This document shows, piece by piece, positions 41,928 to 49,124 of a stretch of 64,000 bases of DNA. The DNA is taken from contig NZ_CP051185.1 in the NCBI RefSeq assembly GCF_012516315.1, positions 6,267,363 through 6,331,362 of the forward strand, read 5' to 3'. The stretch is from Limnospira fusiformis SAG 85.79 (GTDB taxonomy: Bacteria > Cyanobacteriota > Cyanobacteriia > Cyanobacteriales > Microcoleaceae). The notes beneath the pieces were generated by a model. It had not been told where the DNA came from and did no database searches. It saw nothing but the letters and a program-made list of their open reading frames with translations. A program made the translations under genes and the position numbers. The first letter of the stretch is position 1; the number at the start of each line of letters is the position of its first letter.

Positions 41928-42045
41928 GGGGGAAAAGAAAACGGGTTTCTAGCCAAGTCTCTGTTCTTTTACAAATATTTTCTAAAGAAACCCGGTTTAT
42001 GGGAGGTCTCTGGGAGGTTTGTGAGTCTCGGTGGAGGGTGGTATG
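41928..42045 (+). repeat. Island spacer element without TAAAAT
   Basis: GAAAACGGGTTTCT and GAAACCCGGTTTAT arms around a 40-base loop, between convergent gene pairs. The promoter-like part seen elsewhere is absent. Confidence 0.65.
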
Positions 42046-42052
42046 AGATGAA

Positions 42053-42439
42053 CTAAGAAAGTATTTTTACTTCATATTGCTCAAACATACCATCTTCTGA
42101 TACCAAGGTTAAACCTTCAGATTTGGCTTGGGAAATCAATAATCGGTCGAACGGATCTCGATGATGGAAGGGTAACGTTTGTAATATCAATAAGTGCGAA
42201 AGCTGAATGGGGAGAATTTGAATACCGCTGGGAAGGATAAAATTGATTACAATTTGTTCTAGTGGGATTGCCAGTTCGAGTTTACCGAGGCTGGTTTTAA
42301 TGGTTATTTCCCAGAGGCTAACAATACTTAGGTGCAAAGTGTTGCTTTCATCCTCGATCGCTTCCCTTGCGGTTTGGCTAAGATTTGGGTTGCCTTCTAT
42401 CAGCCAAATCAAGATATGTGTATCTAGTAATAATTTCAT
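42053..42439 (-). CDS. VapC-type PIN toxin
   Basis: 128 residues. PIN ribonuclease with LLLDTHILIWLIEG at the start, SIVSLWEITIKTSLGKL, HHRDPFDRLLISQAKSEGL and LVSEDGMFEQY, which carry the four acidic metal ligands. Its ATG overlaps the antitoxin stop (TAATG). Confidence 0.9.
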   Translation of the reverse strand: MKLLLDTHILIWLIEGNPNLSQTAREAIEDESNTLHLSIVSLWEITIKTSLGKLELAIPLEQIVINFILPSGIQILPIQLSHLLILQTLPFHHRDPFDRLLISQAKSEGLTLVSEDGMFEQYEVKILS

Positions 42440-42663
42440 TACATATACTCAGCAAAATCATCAAGGGGGGCGTCAAAGTCTTCGGCAATCTTGATTTTGC
42501 CCTGCATACAACCAAATAAATTTTTACGGCTGATTTTTGGATCTACAAATAGGTTTGGCTGTTGTTGCCACTGGGTAATTAAGTAGGAGACGAGTTGCAA
42601 CTGCTCTTGGCGATCGAGTTGGGTGACTTCTGCTAAGACTTTTTCTAGGAGGGGACTCATCAT
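42439..42663 (-). CDS. VapB-like antitoxin
   Basis: 74 residues: LLEKVLAEVTQLDRQEQLQL forms a helical N-terminus and the acidic end KIKIAEDFDAPLDDFAEYM would bind the PIN toxin. It precedes VapC with a 1-base overlap, both transcribed leftwards, unlike the other modules of the island. Confidence 0.75.
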   Translation of the reverse strand: MMSPLLEKVLAEVTQLDRQEQLQLVSYLITQWQQQPNLFVDPKISRKNLFGCMQGKIKIAEDFDAPLDDFAEYM

Positions 42664-42727
42664 TTACCTCAACTTGGGTATTTCTTTGATTATACTATTT
42701 TGGGAGGGGAAAGGGGAAAAGTCTGGG

Positions 42728-42846
42728 AAAAGAAACCGGATTTCTCGCCAAGTATCTGTTTCTTAACAAATATTTAACAAGGAAACCCGGTTTTTCAGTT
42801 ATGGGGATGGGGTAAAATGGAGATACTATCCTGAAGCTGTTGCATC
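42728..42846 (+). repeat. Island spacer element with TAAAAT
   Basis: GAAACCGGATTTCT and GAAACCCGGTTTTT arms, then GGGGATGGGGTAAAATGGAG, with the next start codon 30 bases after TAAAAT. The distance suits a -10 box close to the gene. Confidence 0.75.
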
Positions 42847-43056
42847 ATGGTAACCACCGAAACTGAAATCTTAGCGATTCTGCGTAACCTCCCCCAACCC
42901 GCCCTGGAAGAAGCTAAACTATTCTTAGACTTTTTAGCTTGGCGGTATCAAAACACCTCACCCAAAGGAGCAACGTTAATCGCAAATCTGCGGGGAAAAG
43001 CCACAGGGGATATGACTACTGATGAGATTCTGAATTTAACGCGGGGTGAAGAATGA
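42847..43056 (+). CDS. VapB-like antitoxin (DUF2281 type)
   Basis: 69 residues: ILRNLPQPALEEAKLFLDFL, a short hinge and SPKGATLIANLRGKATGDMT ending in TRGEE, as in DUF2281-type antitoxins. It shares a 4-base ATGA overlap with the toxin gene. A fragment of a similar gene lies near 39913. Confidence 0.8.
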   Translation: MVTTETEILAILRNLPQPALEEAKLFLDFLAWRYQNTSPKGATLIANLRGKATGDMTTDEILNLTRGEE

Positions 43057-43457
43057 CGGATTTCCTCGTAGATAGTAATGTGATTCTGGATGTATTAACT
43101 GAAGATTCCCATTGGTTTGACTGGTCAGCCGCGCAACTAGCTGATTGCGCTGAAACTGGAACACTGCATATCAACCCTATTATTTATGCAGAAGTATCCA
43201 TTGGTTTTAAAGATGTAACGGAAGTGGAATCGGTATTATCTTATAGCTTTTTTCAGAGAGACGGATTACCTTATGAGGCGGCATTTTTAGCGGGTCAAGC
43301 CTTTTGGCAATATCGTCGCCGAGGTGGAGTGAGGCGATCGCCTTTACCGGATTTCTATATCGGCGCTCATGGGCTTGTGTGTGGGTACACCCTGCTAACT
43401 CGTGATACCACCCGTTATCAAACTTATTTCCCTGAACTTCTCCTCATCAGTCCCTAA
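43053..43457 (+). CDS. VapC-type PIN toxin
   Basis: 134 residues. DFLVDSNVILDVLTEDSHWF carries the first PIN Asp, NPIIYAEVSIGF the Glu, and LPDFYIGAHGLVCGYTLLTR the later acidic residues. An intact, probably active, RNase paired with the preceding antitoxin. Confidence 0.9.
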   Translation: MTDFLVDSNVILDVLTEDSHWFDWSAAQLADCAETGTLHINPIIYAEVSIGFKDVTEVESVLSYSFFQRDGLPYEAAFLAGQAFWQYRRRGGVRRSPLPDFYIGAHGLVCGYTLLTRDTTRYQTYFPELLLISP

Positions 43458-43488
43458 GTTAAGCGGTGTTCTGAGACTGGGTTGAGGG

Positions 43489-43583
43489 GAAAGAAACCGG
43501 GTTTCTAGCAGCATCTCTGGTTCTTAACAAAAATTTAACAAAGAAACCCGGTTTCTCAGTCGCGGGGATGGTGTAAAATCGGG
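43489..43583 (+). repeat. Island spacer element leading into the CHAT gene
   Basis: GAAACCGGGTTTCT and GAAACCCGGTTTCT are perfect inverted arms around a 41-base loop, followed by GCGGGGATGGTGTAAAATCGG. TAAAAT lies only about 10 bases before the ATG at 43584 and about 37 before ATG at 43611, so the later start may be the real one. Confidence 0.75.
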
Positions 43584-46500
43584 ATGGTATCCCCTACCCG
43601 GTGTGTGGCTATGGATGAACAGCGATTCCAGGCTTATTTCTCCCTGATTCAACAACTCCTCGACTGTCCGAGTGGGGAGGAATTGCAAATCCTCGACGAT
43701 CATCTGGAGTTGCTGGATGAGGGATTTGTGCGAGTGTGCGAGGTGCTGGCGGAACGGTTACAGGAGGAGGGGGAGGAAAGTACGGCGGCGTTTTTACGGG
43801 ATGTGGTTCAAGAGGTGGAGGAATATCTCAATTCAGATGAAGATGGCGATGAATTTATGGAAATCCGAAGTTCCCCCACGCCGGAAGACTATTTCAAGTT
43901 TTTAATAGAAGTATTGCAAGCTACTCAAGATAGTCATGGCAATCCCACGGTGGTTTATCCGGTGCTTCAACATAACCTCGATAAATTGAATGAAAATTTG
44001 TATGATATTTTGCCAATTTTGGCGAGTCAAATTTTGAAAAAACATAACAACAATCAATTGATTAAATTTGCCGCAATAATTGGTGAATTTGCTAATTTAA
44101 TTCAGCAGTTTCCATTGGGAAGTCGAGCGGATAATCTGGAAATTGGAATTATAAGCTATGAAATCAGCTTAACTGTTTTCACACAAGAAAGACACGAAAA
44201 AATATGGGCAAAACTTCAAAACAATCTAGGGACTGCCTACTCAGACCGCATTAAAGGAGAGCGGGCGAACAATCTTGAGCAGGCTATTGTTGCCTATAAA
44301 GAGGCATTAGCAGTCCATACTCGTGAATCATTTCCAAAAGATTGGGCATTGACTCAAAATAACTTGGGTAATTCCTATAGAGAACGGATCAGAGGAGAGC
44401 GAATAGACAACTTAGAACAGGCTATTATTGCTTATAATGCGGCATTAGAAATACTTACCCGCGAAGACTATTCAACCGATTGGGCGACGACCCAAAATAA
44501 TCTGGGGCTTGCCTATAGAAACCGCATAAAAGGAGAACAATCAGATAACTTAGAATATGCTATTGCCGCTTTTCAATCTGCTTTAGATGTTTATGACTTT
44601 ACTTCTTTTCCTGAAGATTGGGCAATGACTCAAAATAACTTGGGTACGGCCTACTATTACCGGATTAAAGGAGAGCGCGTGGACAACTTAGAATATGCTA
44701 TTGCCGCCTTTCAATCTGCTTTAAAAATTTATACCTGTACTACCTTTCCTGAAAAATGGGCAATTGCTAAAATTGGTTTGGGTGCAGCATACTCAGACCG
44801 CATTAAAGGAGAGCGTGCGAATAATCTTGAGCAGGCTATTATTGCCTATAAAGAGGCATTAAAAGTCCATACCCGTGAAGCCTTTCCTTACGAATGGGCA
44901 TTGATTCAAAATAACTTGGGGCTTGCTTACAGTAACTTAATGGGCGAAGATCAAGCGGACAGCTTAGAACAGGCAATTGCTTTCTATACATCGGCATTAG
45001 TAGTTCGTACTCGTATCTCTTTTCCTTACGAATGGGCACAGACTCAAAATAATTTAGGCAACGCCTATTGTGACCGCATTAAGGGAACAACTGTGGGTAA
45101 TATAGAACAGGCAATAGCTGCTTTTGAATCTGCATTAGACATCTATAACCAGAATGCATTTCCCTATGAATGGGCAACGACTCAAAATAACTTGGCCAAT
45201 GCCTATGTGGAAATAGATAAAGTCGAAGCTGCTACGATCTGTTACAGAGCCGCCTTACAAATCTATACTCCTTCTTCCTTCCCCATCAACTGCCTCGGAA
45301 CCGGAAGCAACCTCGGCAACCTCGGCTACGACCTCCAAAACTGGGAAATCGCCATCGAAGGCTACAACCAAGCCATCCTAGCCATCGAACAAAGCCGCTA
45401 CTGGGCCACCTCCGAAGCCACCAAACGGGAACTCATCGCCAACTCCCTCGATATCTATCAAAAAATGGTGCAAGCCTGCATCAACCACCAAGACTACGCC
45501 CAAGCCTTGCTCACTGTCGAACGCAGTAAATCCCGCACCCTGATCGAACTCCTCGACAGCGCCCACCTCTACCCCAAAAACGCCACCGACGCACAAAAAC
45601 AACGCATCAGCGACTTGCGCCGTCAAATCGCCATCTACCAACAACAACTCGCCTACCCCTCCAGCAACACCCCCACCACCGAGAAGCACCCCAACCAACC
45701 CTCACCGGAAACCCTCATCCGCCAACAACTCCAAGCCGCTAACCAGCAATTCCAAGACTTGCTCACGGAACTCGACGACCCCAACTTTACCCTCACCCAA
45801 CAAGTCCCCCCGCAACTCCCCGACTTGCGCCGCCTCCTCCCCCCTCAAACCGCCCTCATCGAGTGGTATCTCCCCACCGAAGCCGACTCCGGGTTTTACG
45901 CCTTCCTCGTCACCCGCGAAAACGACCAAATCCAGATTACCCCCCACCCCTTCAACGCCACAGACCGCCAACACCTCGACGAAGCCATCAGCGACTACCG
46001 CAGCGACTACGGACAACCCTCCTGGAATCAGCAACTCCCCCAACGCCTGGAAACCCTCAGCGCCGCCTTGCAACTCCCCCGCCTTCTGGGTGACTTATCC
46101 CAGATTAAACAGCTTATCCTGATTCCCCACCGGGAACTGCACCTCATCCCCCTCCACGCGCTCCCCGTCCCCTCTTCTCCCCTCTCCCGCGCTGGGAGAG
46201 GGGCTGGGGGTGAGGGCAAACCCCTACAAGACGGGTTCCCCGTGCAATATGCCCCCAGTTGTCAAATTCTCAACACCCTCCAGCAGCGTCCCCCCCTCAA
46301 CCGGGAAACCGTCCCCTTTTTCGCGATTCAAAACCCGACGGAAGACCTGAACTATGCCGAGTGGGAGGTGGAACTATTATTGCGCCAATTCAGCCCCCAT
46401 CAAGTCTTGCGTCGCCACAAAGCTACCCAGGAGAATTTAAGCCAACCCCAGACCCAAACCTTCCTGGAACAGAGTCACGCGGTCCACTTTGGCTGTCACG

Positions 46501-46991
46501 GGGAATTTGACGAAAACAACCCCCTCAACGCCTATCTGAGACTGGCAAATCAGGAAAAGCTGACCTTTCTGGATATTTTCAACCGTCTTAATATTCCCCT
46601 CTGTCGCCTGCTGGTGCTGTCGGCTTGCAAAACTGGCTTGGTGGAAACTTCCCACACTGATGATTATGTGGGATTATCCAGTGCGTTTTTCTACGCCGGA
46701 GCGCGAACGGTGGTCGCCAGTCTCTGGAATGTGGATGAACTGGCGGCGACTCTGGTGACGCTGCGCCTCTATCAAATTTTACCGGATTATCCCTCGGTGA
46801 CAGTGGCTTTGCAAGCGGCTCAAACTTGGTTGCGGGGGGTATCTTGTGATGATATTCTCGACTGGCTAAAACATGAGCAGAAGGCGACCCCGGAGGAAGT
46901 GGAAGAAGTGGAAGACCGTTTGATTTTATTTGATGACCCCCCGTTTGCGGAGGCTTGTTATTGGTCTGCGTTTACGGCAACGGGTTTATAA
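43584..46991 (+). CDS. TPR-CHAT protease
   Basis: 1135 residues (1126 if started at codon 10, which fits the promoter-like element better). The N-terminal 80 residues are acidic and helical (DEQRFQAYFSLIQQLLD, LDEGFVRVCEVLAERL); their coding sequence is repeated as remnants across the island. Residues from about 200 to 640 hold at least eight tetratricopeptide-like units of about 50 residues (QNNLG...ERANNLEQAI...). The C-terminal 350 form a CHAT caspase-like protease with an intact dyad: H972 in FGCHGEF and C1015 in LSACKTG. TPR-CHAT proteins act as triggered proteases in bacterial defence. Two genes follow closely and probably form an operon with it. Confidence 0.88.
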   Translation: MVSPTRCVAMDEQRFQAYFSLIQQLLDCPSGEELQILDDHLELLDEGFVRVCEVLAERLQEEGEESTAAFLRDVVQEVEEYLNSDEDGDEFMEIRSSPTPEDYFKFLIEVLQATQDSHGNPTVVYPVLQHNLDKLNENLYDILPILASQILKKHNNNQLIKFAAIIGEFANLIQQFPLGSRADNLEIGIISYEISLTVFTQERHEKIWAKLQNNLGTAYSDRIKGERANNLEQAIVAYKEALAVHTRESFPKDWALTQNNLGNSYRERIRGERIDNLEQAIIAYNAALEILTREDYSTDWATTQNNLGLAYRNRIKGEQSDNLEYAIAAFQSALDVYDFTSFPEDWAMTQNNLGTAYYYRIKGERVDNLEYAIAAFQSALKIYTCTTFPEKWAIAKIGLGAAYSDRIKGERANNLEQAIIAYKEALKVHTREAFPYEWALIQNNLGLAYSNLMGEDQADSLEQAIAFYTSALVVRTRISFPYEWAQTQNNLGNAYCDRIKGTTVGNIEQAIAAFESALDIYNQNAFPYEWATTQNNLANAYVEIDKVEAATICYRAALQIYTPSSFPINCLGTGSNLGNLGYDLQNWEIAIEGYNQAILAIEQSRYWATSEATKRELIANSLDIYQKMVQACINHQDYAQALLTVERSKSRTLIELLDSAHLYPKNATDAQKQRISDLRRQIAIYQQQLAYPSSNTPTTEKHPNQPSPETLIRQQLQAANQQFQDLLTELDDPNFTLTQQVPPQLPDLRRLLPPQTALIEWYLPTEADSGFYAFLVTRENDQIQITPHPFNATDRQHLDEAISDYRSDYGQPSWNQQLPQRLETLSAALQLPRLLGDLSQIKQLILIPHRELHLIPLHALPVPSSPLSRAGRGAGGEGKPLQDGFPVQYAPSCQILNTLQQRPPLNRETVPFFAIQNPTEDLNYAEWEVELLLRQFSPHQVLRRHKATQENLSQPQTQTFLEQSHAVHFGCHGEFDENNPLNAYLRLANQEKLTFLDIFNRLNIPLCRLLVLSACKTGLVETSHTDDYVGLSSAFFYAGARTVVASLWNVDELAATLVTLRLYQILPDYPSVTVALQAAQTWLRGVSCDDILDWLKHEQKATPEEVEEVEDRLILFDDPPFAEACYWSAFTATGL
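46179..46203. repeat. Palindrome inserted in the CHAT coding region
   Basis: CCCCTCTCCC pairs perfectly with GGGAGAGGGG around GCGCT. In protein it gives the odd segment SPLSRAGRGAGGEG between two normal CHAT segments, so a repeat element seems to have entered the gene in frame. Confidence 0.7.
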
Positions 46992-47023
46992 TGGGGAGAA
47001 TTGAGCCATGATGAGGTCGAACC

Positions 47024-47398
47024 ATGATGCCAACATCTGAAAATGAACGGATTGTGCGGGCTTTTTTACTGCTTCTGCATCGAGAAAGTAAAAAACCCGA
47101 GAGTGCGATTATTCCCCCCACGGCTTGGGAAACTTTGGAGGAACTGAAAGCCAACCTCGCCTCAGCTAATGATGATATTAAAACTATAGCACGAGCGATC
47201 GCAAAATGGTGTAAAAACCACCAATATCGTGAAATCCTCCAAGCACTCCGCCCCGTCCAAGCTGATGCGATCGATGAGTATGAAGACCCAGATGATGTGG
47301 CAACGGAGGAAGAAATTAAATTGACTAACTTATCAACTCGATTTGTGCAGGAAACTATCGATAAATCTCAACAGCAGCACCAGCAGCAATCATCATGA
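47024..47398 (+). CDS. Small helical protein of the CHAT operon, unknown function
   Basis: 124 residues, helical, with no signal or membrane segment. ENERIVRAFLLLLHRESKKP and NDDIKTIARAIAKWCKNH suggest a helical bundle of the adaptor or death-like kind, followed by an acidic stretch (DEYEDPDDVATEEEIKL) and a Gln-rich end. It starts 32 bases after the CHAT stop and overlaps the next gene by 4 bases (ATGA). I do not recognise the family; an adaptor or regulatory role is inference. Confidence 0.68.
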   Translation: MMPTSENERIVRAFLLLLHRESKKPESAIIPPTAWETLEELKANLASANDDIKTIARAIAKWCKNHQYREILQALRPVQADAIDEYEDPDDVATEEEIKLTNLSTRFVQETIDKSQQQHQQQSS

Positions 47399-49038
47399 AA
47401 GATAAGGTTATTTATGCCCCAGAAATCCGCTTGTTTACCTATCATTTAAAAATCCTAAGTACCACCAACCTACAAGACACGGATCAGGATTTGCCTCTCA
47501 GGTCAATGATTGTTTATTATCTCCAGTTATTGGCAGATTATGGGTTGGTGGATTCTCTGGTGAAAAACTTACAAAAAGAGATTTTATCCCCGTGGGCAAT
47601 TCTTGATAATTGGTTTCAGTATATTCAGACAATTAGGGGACTTGTATGGTGGATTAAACTGAGAATAATTGTCCTGGAAATTCTGATTGATTGGCATAAT
47701 TATCTGAGTGGAAAGACCCTAGAAGATGTCATCCAGGAATATCTATTTAGGTCGGATTTTGATTATTTAACTAATGGCAATAATCTATTTTTTCAAATCA
47801 TAAATAATCCGGGCAAGATAGGGATTCAACGAGTTAATTTACCGCCCAAATATCGGGGATTTTTCTATCCTCAATATCTGAATGATAGCTATAGTTTTTT
47901 ATTGCACATCTTCCATCCCCAAAAACTGGGAAAAGATGGGGTAAAATTCTCAGATATTGCGAAATTAAGCCCCCCAAAGTCATTTTTTGCGGGAACGTCA
48001 ACAAGCCTAGATGAACCGCTGCAAACTCATCTCAAACACGCCTCTTGGGGAACAACGATGCTGTTTAGTGGTTTTATTGACTCTCGCCCAGGGACTTTGG
48101 AGGAGGGGAAAAAATTAGCCGATGAACTATTACAAAACCTGTTAAAACCAGACCCGAAAAAACCAGCGCCGCCTTTCTGGGCTAGTCGAGAGTTTTTGGG
48201 GGGATTTCTGTATGAATATCAGGATATTTATAGTCCCCATCCCTACGGAAAGATTATGATTTTGCTGCTATTTTCGGAGGAGAGTAAAGAGAAAATTAAT
48301 GGGGTTCAGTGGTGGTTACCGGAGTTGTTTTTTTATGAGCGCAAGATTTGCCAAAATTACATAGACAGTCGGGGGGAATATAGTAAGGCTAATCAGGATA
48401 TTAAAACGATAGAAAAGACGATTCGGACTTTTCCGCCTAATATTGCGACGGATGTTCCGCCGGATTTGTCGGAGGAAGAGTTAAGGTCTTTGAAAAAGGA
48501 AATTAAGAATTTGTTGGATTTATCGTTGCGGTATTCTCAACGAATGCGGAGTTTGGTGACGTTTGAGAATACGATCGCCATTAATCGGAATAATTATCTT
48601 AATACTCTCACCCGCATGGAGGTCAAAAGTAACAGTGATTTGACGGGTTGGCGGGATAAAGCCAATCATATTTTTGGCACATTTCAGGAACAAATAAAAG
48701 CGGATTTGGTTTATCTGCAACAAGGAGAACGCCTGTTAGATACCGCAATTAACACGATTCGCGGTTTGGTGGAAATTGACCAAGCGGAACGCGATCGCCT
48801 TTTGGAACATCAAATCCAAATCGCTGGCTGGGGTATTGGGGTGGGGGCGATTGTAGCTTCGACTTCGGCGTTAATTTTTCAGGAGAAAATGACGTTTCCC
48901 TGGTCTGATAATCGAGGTGATAATGTGCATCCTTTTACTATTGCTGTCTTGCTGAGTTTCGCCTGTGCTGGGTTAGGGGTACTCTTGGCGATCGCATTGA
49001 TTAAGTTTGGGAAAAAAAGGCGATCGTCTTCCAATTAA
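47395..49038 (+). CDS. Protein with two C-terminal membrane helices, CHAT operon (possible effector)
   Basis: 547 residues. The first 330 are soluble and mixed helical, with no family I know. Residues about 350-470 are likely coiled coil (SLKKEIKNLLDLSLRYSQR, DTAINTIRGLVEIDQAERDR). Two hydrophobic helices follow at about 474-497 (GWGIGVGAIVASTSALIF) and 516-540 (IAVLLSFACAGLGVLLAIAL), then a basic tail. Translation is coupled to the preceding gene. A soluble sensor or plug with a C-terminal membrane hairpin next to a protease would fit a pore-forming effector, but that is inference. A 3' remnant of a second copy lies at 36427. Confidence 0.7.
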   Translation: MKDKVIYAPEIRLFTYHLKILSTTNLQDTDQDLPLRSMIVYYLQLLADYGLVDSLVKNLQKEILSPWAILDNWFQYIQTIRGLVWWIKLRIIVLEILIDWHNYLSGKTLEDVIQEYLFRSDFDYLTNGNNLFFQIINNPGKIGIQRVNLPPKYRGFFYPQYLNDSYSFLLHIFHPQKLGKDGVKFSDIAKLSPPKSFFAGTSTSLDEPLQTHLKHASWGTTMLFSGFIDSRPGTLEEGKKLADELLQNLLKPDPKKPAPPFWASREFLGGFLYEYQDIYSPHPYGKIMILLLFSEESKEKINGVQWWLPELFFYERKICQNYIDSRGEYSKANQDIKTIEKTIRTFPPNIATDVPPDLSEEELRSLKKEIKNLLDLSLRYSQRMRSLVTFENTIAINRNNYLNTLTRMEVKSNSDLTGWRDKANHIFGTFQEQIKADLVYLQQGERLLDTAINTIRGLVEIDQAERDRLLEHQIQIAGWGIGVGAIVASTSALIFQEKMTFPWSDNRGDNVHPFTIAVLLSFACAGLGVLLAIALIKFGKKRRSSSN

Positions 49039-49124
49039 ACAGCGGGAGTCAAAAAATTCGGTTTCTGGGAGGGTTTTATGCTAAACTAATTTTCGGAAAA
49101 TATGGTGTAATAATAAGCTAAAAT

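Noticed and set aside
45378-46073. Gly/Val-rich minus-strand ORFs in the CHAT gene
   Set aside because: Antisense to the conserved CHAT frame; composition reflects the GC-rich codon use there.
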